A program made the translations under genes and the position numbers. From contig NZ_LFNF01000005.1 in the NCBI RefSeq assembly GCF_001045445.1, forward strand, positions 248,001 through 312,000: 64,000 nt of DNA. The letters run 5' to 3'. The notes beneath the pieces are model-generated. The model saw only the letters and a program-made list of their open reading frames with translations, was not told where the DNA came from and made no database searches. How positions within the stretch are numbered: position 1 is the first letter of the stretch; each line of letters starts with the position of its first letter. The stretch is from Chryseobacterium sp. BLS98. Its GTDB lineage: Bacteria; Bacteroidota; Bacteroidia; Flavobacteriales; Weeksellaceae. Below are positions 32,702-41,455 of this stretch, piece after piece.

Positions 32702-33631
32702 TTAGAATTTACTTTCAATCCCATTCAGAAGCATAGCGATGATTCCAACAAAAACCCAAAATCTTAATATATTGAGTGTAAAGAATTTACTTCTCCGGGT
32801 AGAATTAAGCAGAAGGTAAATACAAAAAATCATGACAAACATTCCGGCCGTAAAATAATAAGCCATAAAGCCTGAGATCCCTGTTTTAGAAATAAGTTTC
32901 ATTGAAACAGCTATGGTCGTAACCAACAGGGAAATGATAATGATCTGGGTATTTTTATTCTTAAAATAGTTGGGAATAGTTGTATATCCGAACGCCTTAT
33001 CCACACTCTTCGTCAGCATATCTTTAACAATATCAATACATAAAAGAATCAAAAAAAGAAAAATGGCCATCAGCAGCACCTTTTTGGAGAAGGTTTCATA
33101 ATACACCATCATTCCGAAGAAAGGATACAATGTGAGACTTACAAAAGTAAGATTATTGATGATCAGCAGTCTGCTTAATTTGTGGCTGTAAAACCACATA
33201 AAAAACTGATAAACAAGGAAAAAGACAAAAACTTTGTGAGAGATCATCCATGCCACCCCGAGAGAAACTGCAGTAAGGGCAAGATAGGCATACAAAAAGT
33301 ATTTCTGCTTGATAAAGCTTTGGATCCTGGTTCTGAACGGCTTAGCCACATGATCTTTTTCCAGATCGTAAAACTGGTTAATAATTCCACCGGCCAGAAT
33401 AGAGACTACGGTACAGAAAATAATGCCGTGGACTTTAAAATCGAAGACAAATTTTCTAAAGGTTTCATCCTGGTTGAAGAGGAAAAACGTAGAAACATAT
33501 AGGGCAAAGGTAAGAAGGGCAGCTACGAAAAAACGGGCACCGATAAGAAAGCCCACGAACTGTGAGAATCTGTAAAAAATAGATTTAGAGACATCGTTTT
33601 TAGGTTGGAAAGTTTCTTTTTCAGAATTCAT
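32702..33631 (-). CDS. UbiA-family prenyltransferase
   Basis: A 309-residue integral membrane protein with about nine helices and the two Asp-containing motifs of the UbiA superfamily: INQFYDLEKDHVAKPFRTR (about residues 85-103) and CIDIVKDMLTKSVDKAFGYTT (about 203-222). It is not MenA (encoded at 10899). It lies 10 bases behind mevalonate kinase, so it likely transfers an isoprenoid made by that pathway; geranylgeranylglycerol-phosphate geranylgeranyltransferase-like annotation is common for this neighbourhood, but the acceptor cannot be told from sequence. Confidence 0.85.
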   Translation of the reverse strand: MNSEKETFQPKNDVSKSIFYRFSQFVGFLIGARFFVAALLTFALYVSTFFLFNQDETFRKFVFDFKVHGIIFCTVVSILAGGIINQFYDLEKDHVAKPFRTRIQSFIKQKYFLYAYLALTAVSLGVAWMISHKVFVFFLVYQFFMWFYSHKLSRLLIINNLTFVSLTLYPFFGMMVYYETFSKKVLLMAIFLFLILLCIDIVKDMLTKSVDKAFGYTTIPNYFKNKNTQIIIISLLVTTIAVSMKLISKTGISGFMAYYFTAGMFVMIFCIYLLLNSTRRSKFFTLNILRFWVFVGIIAMLLNGIESKF

Positions 33632-33641
33632 TCCACCCTGT

Positions 33642-34568
33642 TTAAAATCTGTAAATCACTTCTTTTTGGAAACCTTCAAGCATTTTTTCTGCTTTCGCAT
33701 AGTCTTTGGTAAAGCCCAGAATATATCCTCCGCCTCCGCTTCCGCAAAGCTTCAGATAATAAGCATTAGAGTCCAGTCCTTTTTTCCAGATATTAAAAAT
33801 ACTTTCCGGAATCATCGGACGAAAATGTTCATATGCCCAGTAAGAAAGTTTTTTCAGGTTTCTGAAGAAAGGATTCATATCTTTTTTAAGGAAAGATTCA
33901 ATACATGCATTGTTATAACGGATGAACTCTTCTTTTAACGTTTTGCGGAACCCTTCAGTTTTCATTTTTTCAAAGAAAATCTGGATCATAGGTCCTGTTT
34001 CACCTGTAATTCCGCTATCGATAAGGAATATGGCTCCTTTACCCTTTTCCCCTTCAGGAATAGAAACCCTGTCCAGGTTTTCTTTGTTCTCGATAAGGAT
34101 GGGCAGATTCATGTAGCAGATCAAAGGGTCCATTCCCGAACTTTTACCATGGAAATAGCTTTCCATTTCACCAAAAACAGCCTTCAGCTTTTTCAGGTTG
34201 TCTTTCGAAATCTGTTCAGGTTCAAGTTTATTGAGAGCATATCTTTCAAAAATAGCAGCTACCAAAGCTCCAGAGCTTCCTACTCCATATCCCTGAGGAA
34301 TATTGGAATCAAAGAAAAGTCCGGATGCAATATCATTTTTAAAGCTTTCGATATCTAATTTGAAATCATCAGAAAGATCAAGAGTTGCAAGAAAATCAGA
34401 GTATTTCTGCAGGTGTTTGTTCGATTTAAGTTCAAATTCAGAGCTCAAATCCGAGAATTTCAGAGTTCCCTTATAGAAGCTGTAAGGTACTACAAGCCCC
34501 TGGGAGTCTTCTATCATCCCATATTCTCCAAAGAGAATTATTTTTGCATAAAATAGAGGGTTCGTCAT
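33642..34568 (-). CDS. Mevalonate kinase (GHMP family)
   Basis: Phosphorylates mevalonate in isoprenoid synthesis, cytoplasmic. The 308-residue protein begins MTNPLFYAKIILFGEYG, with the 'A.GKviLfGEh' variant, and has the ATP-binding GVGSSGALVAAIF (about residues 112-124) and the C-terminal KLCGSGGGGYILG (third GHMP motif). The ATG at 34568 replaces a longer start whose 18 residues match no family. The pairing with a UbiA-type prenyltransferase is consistent with a mevalonate route. TAACTTTG at 34596-34589 may be its -7 element. Confidence 0.85.
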   Translation of the reverse strand: MTNPLFYAKIILFGEYGMIEDSQGLVVPYSFYKGTLKFSDLSSEFELKSNKHLQKYSDFLATLDLSDDFKLDIESFKNDIASGLFFDSNIPQGYGVGSSGALVAAIFERYALNKLEPEQISKDNLKKLKAVFGEMESYFHGKSSGMDPLICYMNLPILIENKENLDRVSIPEGEKGKGAIFLIDSGITGETGPMIQIFFEKMKTEGFRKTLKEEFIRYNNACIESFLKKDMNPFFRNLKKLSYWAYEHFRPMIPESIFNIWKKGLDSNAYYLKLCGSGGGGYILGFTKDYAKAEKMLEGFQKEVIYRF

Positions 34569-34707
34569 TTTGACAATAAATCTTTTTGCAAAGTTAAAAA
34601 TTATTCCGCTGAATATAAGCAAAACTCAAGCCGAATTCCAATTTATTTGCATATAATCGGTTGGCTTATATAATAACTTAGAAAATAAAGACATTTTCAA
34701 TGGACAA

Positions 34708-34735
34708 AAAAAAGCCTGAAATCTCAGGCTTTTAT
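34708..34735 (-). terminator. Terminator of the metalloprotease gene
   Basis: AAAGCCTGA (34711-34719) pairs with TCAGGCTTT (34724-34732), followed by T on the minus strand. Confidence 0.85.
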
Positions 34736-34757
34736 TATTGAATGGTGTAAAATACAA

Positions 34758-36923
34758 TTAATGCTTGATCAATTTTTTATTTACTGTTTGCTTCTCTGTC
34801 TCCACCGTTACGATATAGTTTCCTGTCTGGATGGAAGAAATATTTATTTCCTGCTTATTTCCTTTTAATGAAGATTCCGACATTACGAGTCTTCCTGCTT
34901 CATCATAAATTTTATAAGATTTTAAAGCATCTTTAGAAGAAATAACGATCATATTCTTAGCAGGATTCGGATAGATACTGATGAGATTGTCATTTTTAGT
35001 TACCTCATTCACTCCAAGAACATTGCAGGAAAAATTCGCCTTCCACCCATTATCTGTAACTCCCGGATCTGATACAAATTTTACCGTAATAGCTCCTGAA
35101 GAATGCGTAGAAGTAAAAGGACCAGGTACTGTATTTCCTGTCAGATTATTTCCATTGGCAAACAAAGGAGATGCTGTAGAAGGACCATTATACACATACA
35201 TAAAATCATAATCCTGCTCAAGTGCAAACTCTGTAAACGTCATGGTAAGCGCCCCTGAAGAAGGATAAAATGTCTTGATGATTGTTTCATCATTTCTGTA
35301 ACCTGCGGTCTGACCGCCAGTATCTGTAAACAATGCACCGTCGCACCAGGATGCGTCCGTAAGGAATACCTGTGTTTTTTGGAAAGCATTCGATCCTGAA
35401 CAGGTTGTTCCTACCGATAATTTATAATACGTTGCAGGCTGAAGGCCGCTGAAACTAAGGTTCTGTGAACTTGTAGTCCCTGATGTTACAGAAGTTTCAT
35501 CCATTTTGGTAAGCTTATATTTCCATGAAGCAGAAACCGCGTCTGTAAAGTTTGCATTCGCAGAAACCTGGGTAATATCCGAAACATTCATCCCTGTAAC
35601 GGTTGCAGTACAGGCAGTGGTACAGTTTGTGCCCAGGCACGGCTTGGAATCAACCGTATTTCTGATCAGGGCTGCAGGCTGTGGTCCAAAACCATTATTG
35701 AAACTGATTCCTACCCCGGAAACCAGATGGCAATAACTCATAATGGTTCCCTTCACAGTTGTGGAAGGAATCGGTCCTGTACAGCCTTCACTGTAGCCTG
35801 CCTGAGCTCCGCATCCATCAATGGCGGTATTGTTTCCGTTCCAGGCACAGGCATGGGTATGAGGAGAGCCTAAGCTATGCCCCATTTCGTGTGTCATTGC
35901 CTGAATCGTCCAGGAATAAACCGGTACATTTGAATAAGTCTGTGAAATACCGGAATAGGCATGTCTGTAAGTTCCACATAACGAATTTACATAAGCAACG
36001 CTTGTCGTGGCAGGCGCATTGATAAGATGAGCTAAATCACCATTAAATGTCTGTCTGTTATTTCTAAAATTCCCAAGATTGGTATTCGGGTTTCCGGTGT
36101 AAGGGTCCGGTGTGGTCCAGATATAGATTTCATTTAGAGCCACTCTAATATCGTCATTACTGTAAAGAGTGGCAATATTATTATGAACGGCGGTCAGCCA
36201 GTTAGTTGTGGTCGTGATGTCTGAATTATTATTCTGATAAGGTTTATAACATACCTCATAATAAATTCTTACACAGTTTTCCGTCATGGCTTTATTGCTT
36301 ACAGACGGATCAAACGAGGTTTTCTGGGCATGGTTCTCTTTCAACTCATCTACCCCGCAGACGAAAGGATTGGCACCGGTGAGTTTTGATTCCGAATAGC
36401 TCACAAAATCTTCAGAATTTTTTGCTTTTCCCAATACCACATTCCCAAGCTCGGAAGTAGAAGCTACCCCAACAATATCGTCATTAAAAAAGCTGAAAGC
36501 CACAATAGAGGTATTGTCCCCCTTCACAATTCCGATATAATAGGCGCCTGGGGTATAGTTTACGATTTCTCCCTTATTGGTAACCACTTTAAACTCATTG
36601 GTAAAGATCTGGTTCTTATAAAGTTCAACCGTAACCTGCCTGTCTCCATCGAAAGGAAAACTTACTTCAAGGTATTCAGGCTTTTCATTAACGAGCTTTT
36701 TCAGTTCGGAAGATTTTAGGCTCAGAACCGTAATATCAGTAGCTGCTCTCTTATATTCTGAGAGCTTTTTAGAAGTTTTGTTTACTTCAAACAAGTCATA
36801 CTTCTGAAAAGTTTTTTTCTCAGCATAAAATTCAGAAATTTTCTGGGCTACAGGCCTCAGCTTTTGTGAAAAACCAAGGACAAAGCACTGCACAAGGCAT
36901 AGGAATAATAGTTTTTTAATCAT
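34758..36923 (-). CDS. Secreted reprolysin-like zinc metalloprotease with T9SS sorting domain
   Basis: A 721-residue secreted protease. After the signal peptide (ending near LGFSQ) comes a propeptide-like region (20-190), then the metzincin domain with HEMGHSLGSPHTH (zinc histidines and catalytic Glu) at about residues 345-357 and a Met-turn methionine in GTIMSYCH. A fibronectin III-like part (about 440-510) and a CUB-like domain (about 525-635) follow. The C-terminal 75 residues, from ISIYPNPAKN to NKKLIKH, are a T9SS type A sorting domain, so the enzyme is exported across the outer membrane. The ATG at 36923 is preferred over a GTG two codons upstream. Confidence 0.93.
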   Translation of the reverse strand: MIKKLLFLCLVQCFVLGFSQKLRPVAQKISEFYAEKKTFQKYDLFEVNKTSKKLSEYKRAATDITVLSLKSSELKKLVNEKPEYLEVSFPFDGDRQVTVELYKNQIFTNEFKVVTNKGEIVNYTPGAYYIGIVKGDNTSIVAFSFFNDDIVGVASTSELGNVVLGKAKNSEDFVSYSESKLTGANPFVCGVDELKENHAQKTSFDPSVSNKAMTENCVRIYYEVCYKPYQNNNSDITTTTNWLTAVHNNIATLYSNDDIRVALNEIYIWTTPDPYTGNPNTNLGNFRNNRQTFNGDLAHLINAPATTSVAYVNSLCGTYRHAYSGISQTYSNVPVYSWTIQAMTHEMGHSLGSPHTHACAWNGNNTAIDGCGAQAGYSEGCTGPIPSTTVKGTIMSYCHLVSGVGISFNNGFGPQPAALIRNTVDSKPCLGTNCTTACTATVTGMNVSDITQVSANANFTDAVSASWKYKLTKMDETSVTSGTTSSQNLSFSGLQPATYYKLSVGTTCSGSNAFQKTQVFLTDASWCDGALFTDTGGQTAGYRNDETIIKTFYPSSGALTMTFTEFALEQDYDFMYVYNGPSTASPLFANGNNLTGNTVPGPFTSTHSSGAITVKFVSDPGVTDNGWKANFSCNVLGVNEVTKNDNLISIYPNPAKNMIVISSKDALKSYKIYDEAGRLVMSESSLKGNKQEINISSIQTGNYIVTVETEKQTVNKKLIKH

Positions 36924-37087
36924 TTTCACTTAATTAGATCTGCAAATAAAATAAAAAAAATCAATATTCAGTGAAAAATAATTATCATTTTATTATACTT
37001 TTTCAACAAATCACAATAAACACCCGCCCAATTGAAAATATCTTAATCTGAGACAATAAATTTTCTTTTCAAAGAAAGAGTCCATAA

Positions 37088-37115
37088 AAAAGCTGAATAA
37101 TCATATTCAGCTCTC
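37088..37115 (-). terminator. Terminator of the DUF3060 gene
   Basis: AGCTGAATA (37091-37099) pairs with TATTCAGCT (37104-37112), with T on the minus strand. Confidence 0.85.
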
Positions 37116-37140
37116 CTAATTATTTTAACTACGTAATTTA

Positions 37141-37524
37141 TTACTTTTTGTTCACACTATTACCGACTCCGGTTATAGCAACACCAGGCTTTCCTGTTTT
37201 TGTAGGTGAAGATTTGTAAAACACCTTATTATTGCCACCTTCCAAAATAATGCGGGCTACTTTATCTATATAAACTGTATTATCAGTGCCGGATACCTCA
37301 AGTTTATCCGCATAGCCATTGATTGCAATCGTATTGTTACCCCCCGAAATCTCTGCGCTTCCCCCATCTAAAGTATAAGAATTATTGTGGCCTATACCAT
37401 CAATTTCAAGATGTTTATCCACTTGTTTAGTTGTTCCGTGCTGAGAATTTACTTTAGCTGTTTTTTGGGCATTCGCCAAACCCATTCCTATAAAAAGAAC
37501 AGATAAAATGAGTGTTTTTTTCAT
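37141..37524 (-). CDS. Secreted DUF3060 protein
   Basis: A 127-residue exported protein, start at the ATG at 37524 (signal peptide MKKTLILSVLFIGMGLANAQ). The mature part consists of short repeats of the type 'G..N.I.I.G' (GIGHNNSYTLDGG; EISGGNNTIAINGYA; EVSGTDNTVYIDKVA; LEGGNNKVFYKS), characteristic of DUF3060 and suggesting a small beta-helix. The C-terminal GVAITGVGNSVNKK adds a partial repeat. It is flanked by its own terminator and appears monocistronic. Role unknown; likely at the cell surface or periplasm. Confidence 0.85.
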   Translation of the reverse strand: MKKTLILSVLFIGMGLANAQKTAKVNSQHGTTKQVDKHLEIDGIGHNNSYTLDGGSAEISGGNNTIAINGYADKLEVSGTDNTVYIDKVARIILEGGNNKVFYKSSPTKTGKPGVAITGVGNSVNKK

Positions 37525-37599
37525 AATATTCATATTAATTTGATTCGGAAAAGCTGCAATTAAAATGCCAATCAGCAAGTCAATAAATTAACATCTGTT

Positions 37600-37641
37600 T
37601 ATAAAAAAAGATGTCCTGATTATAAGACATCTTTTTTTATT
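37600..37641 (-). terminator. Terminator of the MFS transporter gene
   Basis: A perfect 13-bp stem (37603-37615 with 37626-37638; core GATGTC) with a long T-run, directly behind the stop codon at 37657. Confidence 0.9.
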
Positions 37642-37656
37642 ATTTTGTTAATGCTT

Positions 37657-39147
37657 TTAGAGTGTATCTCTATCTTTCAGCATATTTACTTTTAAAAACC
37701 GGATAAGAATAAGCCCTGCAGCAAAGAATAACGTCATGGAAAGTGCTGCAATACGCATATTATTAAAATGCTCAATTAATGTAGCAAAGATAAATGTACC
37801 GATAATGATCGCTATCTTTTCCAGCACGTCATAAAAACTGAAATAAGTAGTGTTTTCCATAGAATCTTCCGGAAGAAGCTTTGAATAGGTAGATCTGGAC
37901 ATCGCCTGAAGACCTCCCATCACAAGCCCTACAACTGCTGCTACGCCATAGAACTGATATTCCACCGTAGGGTTTTCTTTGTTCAGGAAATAGGCCCAAA
38001 GACAGGCAACAATCCATAATATAATAGCGATGGAAATCACATTTTTGTTTCCTATTTTTTTTGATAACCTGGAGAATATTACTGCGCCGATAATCGCCTC
38101 TATCTGAATAACCAAAAGAGTTCCTATGAGTTTATCCTGAGCCAGGTTGATTTCACTTTTTCCAAACAAGGTTGCCATCAGGAAAATAGTCTGCATTCCT
38201 ACACTGTAAAAAAAGAAGCTGGAAAGAAAGAATTTCAGATTCTTATCTTTAAACAGTACGTTACCCACTTTAAACAGCTCATGGAAACTTTCTTTGGCAA
38301 TGTCTTTATAGAAACTCAGATTATCTTTAAGTACCTCAAAGAAACCTCCCTGCTCTTCATGCTTTTTGAAAATATTCTTATAGTTTAAAAGAACCAGGTC
38401 TTTAGGAAGTTTTTCTTTAACATCCCCAAACTGCGGAAGATGCTTGAATGTATACTGAGAAAATCCAAACCACCATGCACCAGTTAAAAGGAAGCTTATT
38501 CTCGTGAATAAAAGCTGCTGTGCCGCTCCTTTTGCAAAAACCTGAATCAGTACCAGACAGATCACCACCAAAACTACAGAACCAATGTATCCGTAAACAT
38601 ACCCTTTTGCAGACAGCGCATCCTGTTTATCTCGAGTCGCGATGTCCGGTAGAAAGGAGTTATAAAACACCAGACTTCCCCAGAACCCGACACTCGCCGT
38701 AATACTGAAAAGAAGGCCTAAAAACACGTTATGCATTCCTGTAAACATGGCAAGCCCCATGCATGACGTTGCCCCCAGATAACAGAAAAACTGCAGAAAC
38801 GACTTCTTGTTTCCAATAGTATCCGCTAATGAAGACAGGAACGGAGAAAGCAGCACCACAATAAAAAATGATATGGTAAGTGAATATCCATATACCGCAT
38901 CCGGCTGGTATTCTCTCCCGAAAAGCTTTATCATATGCCTTACCGGAACATCGATCCATGATTTTGTTTCTTCCACATACTCCTTTTTCTCGTAAGCAGT
39001 AGTAAGTATGGAATAGTAAATAGGAAAAATAGTAGAGGTAATAACCAGTGAATAAACGGAATTCGCCCAGTCGTATACAGCCCAGGCTTTCATAATCCTT
39101 GGATTATTCTTTATGTTTTGAGGCTGTTGATTCTCAATTTCAGACAT
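37657..39147 (-). CDS. MFS transporter, UMF1/Atg22-like
   Basis: A 496-residue transporter with 12 or so membrane helices. The opening NNPRIMKAWAVYDWANSVYSLVITSTIFPIYY, spread over residues 15-46, is the hallmark of the UMF1 family related to yeast Atg22. The first cytoplasmic loop FLSSLADTIGNKKSF corresponds to the MFS motif. A long central loop (about 245-300) is charged. In yeast such proteins export amino acids from the vacuole; in bacteria the substrate is unknown. TATTTTTG at 39176-39169 may be the -7 element, and it abuts the palindrome behind the thiolase gene. Confidence 0.88.
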   Translation of the reverse strand: MSEIENQQPQNIKNNPRIMKAWAVYDWANSVYSLVITSTIFPIYYSILTTAYEKKEYVEETKSWIDVPVRHMIKLFGREYQPDAVYGYSLTISFFIVVLLSPFLSSLADTIGNKKSFLQFFCYLGATSCMGLAMFTGMHNVFLGLLFSITASVGFWGSLVFYNSFLPDIATRDKQDALSAKGYVYGYIGSVVLVVICLVLIQVFAKGAAQQLLFTRISFLLTGAWWFGFSQYTFKHLPQFGDVKEKLPKDLVLLNYKNIFKKHEEQGGFFEVLKDNLSFYKDIAKESFHELFKVGNVLFKDKNLKFFLSSFFFYSVGMQTIFLMATLFGKSEINLAQDKLIGTLLVIQIEAIIGAVIFSRLSKKIGNKNVISIAIILWIVACLWAYFLNKENPTVEYQFYGVAAVVGLVMGGLQAMSRSTYSKLLPEDSMENTTYFSFYDVLEKIAIIIGTFIFATLIEHFNNMRIAALSMTLFFAAGLILIRFLKVNMLKDRDTL

Positions 39148-39179
39148 TTCAAATAAATATTAGTAGCACAAAAATAGAA

Positions 39180-39240
39180 AAACCATTAAGAAATCGATAA
39201 GATTTTAGAAAAATTATCGATTCCTTAATGGTAAAATATT
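39180..39240 (-). terminator. Long hairpin behind the thiolase gene
   Basis: Arms of 19 bases (39182-39200 and 39214-39232) pair with one mismatch. The minus strand continues TTTTTC after the stem, so it works as a terminator. It is longer than neighbouring terminators and may be a repeat element that took on this function. Confidence 0.7.
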
Positions 39241-39253
39241 ATTAAGGGGAATA

Positions 39254-40432
39254 TTACATATTCTCAATCACGATAGCAGAAGCACCACCACCACCGTTAC
39301 AGATCGCTGCAGCACCGTATTTGGCATTATTCTGCTTCAGTACGTTGATCAATGTAACAATGATTCTGGATCCTGAACTTCCCAGCGGATGTCCGATAGC
39401 TACTGCTCCACCGTTTACGTTTACTTTAGAGGCATCCAGTCCTAAGATCTTGTTATTGGCAAGACCTACTACAGAAAATGCTTCGTTGAATTCAAAGAAG
39501 TCAATATCTGAAAGCTCCAGACCTGCTTTTTTAAGGGCGATTGGTAAAGCTTTTGAAGGGGCAGTTGTAAAGTTCTCAGGCTCCTGAGCTGCATCAGCAT
39601 AAGAAACGATTCTTGCTAAAGGTTTTAAGCCTAATTCTTCCATTTTTTCTTTTGAAACAAGGATCAGAGCGGAAGCACCGTCATTTAATGTAGATGCGTT
39701 CGCTGCTGTAACAGTTCCATCCTCTTTTTTGAATACGGTAGGAAGCGTTGCAATTCTGTCGAAATTTACCGCTTTATATTCTTCATCTTCCGCAAAAATT
39801 ACAGGATCTCCTTTTCTCTGAGGGATTTCCACAGGAACCACTTCTTCAGTGAATTTTCCTTCGCTCCAGGCTTTTGCAGATCTTTTATAAGATTCTATGG
39901 CAAAATTATCCTGTTCTTCTCTTGAAATACTGTAATCTACAGCACATTTCTCCGCACATACTCCCATATGTACTTTGTTGTATACGTCTGTAAGACCATC
40001 CAGTAACATTCCGTCCTGCAGTTTAATGTCGCCTAATTTGGTAGCTACTCTTGCATTGTAGTAATGCGGAACCAAAGACATGTTTTCCATACCTCCGGCA
40101 ACAATTACATCAGCATCACCAGCTTTAATAGCCTGTGCTGCCATCGTTACGGCCTTCATTCCTGAAGCACATACTTTATTTACTGTGGTAGAAGGTGTCT
40201 CAACAGATAAACCGGAACCTAAAGCCACCTGACGGGCCGGCGCCTGGCCTTCTCCTGCCTGCAGCACATTCCCCATATAGATCTCCTGAACATTTTTAGG
40301 ATCAAGACCAATTTTATTTAATGCTCCTTTTACAGCAGCTGAACCCAGCTTTGTAGCAGGAACGGTTGAAAGGCTTCCCATAAAACTCCCAATAGGTGTT
40401 CTTACTGCGGAAACAATGAATACTTCTTTCAT
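39254..40432 (-). CDS. Acetyl-CoA C-acyltransferase (thiolase)
   Basis: A 392-residue thiolase, cytoplasmic. The nucleophile is Cys88 in NKVCASGMKAV, the active-site His lies in GHPLGSSGSR (about residue 348) and the second Cys in AICNGGGGASA (about 378). The opening VSAVRTPIGSF is standard. Whether it works in synthesis (acetoacetyl-CoA, feeding mevalonate) or in fatty-acid breakdown cannot be told; the length and the GxGQAPARQ segment favour the acetyl-CoA acetyltransferase group. The gene is monocistronic, with a hairpin behind it. Confidence 0.94.
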   Translation of the reverse strand: MKEVFIVSAVRTPIGSFMGSLSTVPATKLGSAAVKGALNKIGLDPKNVQEIYMGNVLQAGEGQAPARQVALGSGLSVETPSTTVNKVCASGMKAVTMAAQAIKAGDADVIVAGGMENMSLVPHYYNARVATKLGDIKLQDGMLLDGLTDVYNKVHMGVCAEKCAVDYSISREEQDNFAIESYKRSAKAWSEGKFTEEVVPVEIPQRKGDPVIFAEDEEYKAVNFDRIATLPTVFKKEDGTVTAANASTLNDGASALILVSKEKMEELGLKPLARIVSYADAAQEPENFTTAPSKALPIALKKAGLELSDIDFFEFNEAFSVVGLANNKILGLDASKVNVNGGAVAIGHPLGSSGSRIIVTLINVLKQNNAKYGAAAICNGGGGASAIVIENM

Positions 40433-40490
40433 GTGTATTATATTTTACTTTTTTTAATGAAATGTGCCTTGCGACATCATTATAACTTTT

Positions 40491-40904
40491 CTATTTTTTT
40501 ACTTTTACATAGATAATTTCATACTGTTCGTTCGCAATTTTAGATTGTACTTTCAGTAAATTATCCTGAGTCTCTACAATCTTATTACTGAAAACATCCC
40601 CTGTATGAATACGGTCATCATTGTTCGTTTTTTCCAGAACAATAACTTTATAATTACAGTCGTCCACAAAAACAAGTGTTGACTTTATATAATCTTTGCC
40701 ATTGTTGAAATATTCGGTCTGAATATTGTCTTTAATAGTCATATGCCAAATCCCTTCCGGATAATTCACCCTTACAAATTTCCCGTCTCTAATATTTTTA
40801 CATTTAGCCGGCTGGTCGGGTTTATCAAAAGCCGTTTTCTGAGATTTAGCCTGAGAAAATACCAGTGCAAATAAAACTGCTGATCCTAATTTTAAATGTC
40901 TCAT
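40491..40904 (-). CDS. Secreted hypothetical protein
   Basis: A 137-residue exported protein of no recognised family. Signal peptide MRHLKLGSAVLFALVFSQAKSQ. The mature part has two conserved-looking cysteines (CKN near residue 35 and DDCNYKV near 82), and appears beta-rich (KDYIKSTLVFVDDCNYKVIVLEKT). Its ATG overlaps the stop of the upstream membrane protein gene (ATGA), so both are translated from one message. Confidence 0.6.
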   Translation of the reverse strand: MRHLKLGSAVLFALVFSQAKSQKTAFDKPDQPAKCKNIRDGKFVRVNYPEGIWHMTIKDNIQTEYFNNGKDYIKSTLVFVDDCNYKVIVLEKTNNDDRIHTGDVFSNKIVETQDNLLKVQSKIANEQYEIIYVKVKK

Positions 40905-41305
40905 ATCTGTGTTCTATTATTTACTTTCTTGCTGCCTACAGCAAAAACCATAAGGAAAGCTCCTAAAAACTCTGCAATCCAGCCCCATTTCAGTTTCACA
41001 GTTCCTGCAAAGGCTTCTCTCCAGGATTTAAACGGAAGAAAGCTGAAATATTCCAGAGACTGCATTTTAACTGCCACAAGCGTGAACGCAAATAACAGGA
41101 TCATAAGTATTCCAAAAAGTCTTACTACTTTCCCATTGTTATTCACAATACCAAAAACTGCACATGCGGCAAAAATCCAGCATGCAATAGCCAGGTAATG
41201 GTCCAGTTTCCAGTAGTTCCAGTTTCCGATAACAGGAACATGAACAAGAGGCAGAAAACTGCCTATCACTACCAAAATCAATCCTAATAACTGAATATTT
41301 TTCAT
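40901..41305 (-). CDS. Four-helix membrane protein, unknown
   Basis: A 134-residue protein, start at the ATG at 41305 (MKNIQLLGLILVVIGSFLPL); a longer start adds eight unrelated residues. Four membrane helices are visible (about 5-25, 38-55, 62-82, 105-125), connected by short loops; LKWGWIAEFLGAFLMVFAVG is the last. No family recognised. It overlaps the following secreted protein gene by four bases. Confidence 0.65.
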   Translation of the reverse strand: MKNIQLLGLILVVIGSFLPLVHVPVIGNWNYWKLDHYLAIACWIFAACAVFGIVNNNGKVVRLFGILMILLFAFTLVAVKMQSLEYFSFLPFKSWREAFAGTVKLKWGWIAEFLGAFLMVFAVGSKKVNNRTQI

Positions 41306-41334
41306 ATTTACTAAAGTGCCAAAATACAAAAAAA

Positions 41335-41362
41335 AAACACACTTTTAAACAGTGTGCTTTAA
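41335..41362 (-). terminator. Terminator of the sigma/anti-sigma/OMP locus
   Basis: CACACT (41338-41343) pairs with AGTGTG (41351-41356), with a T-run on the minus strand. Confidence 0.75.
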
Positions 41363-41455
41363 AAACGGCTTATCTTCATGAAGACATTCATCAGACACAA
41401 AGAAAAACTTTAAAATTTATATTTAATTCAAATAAATTGAATATTTATTATCAAT

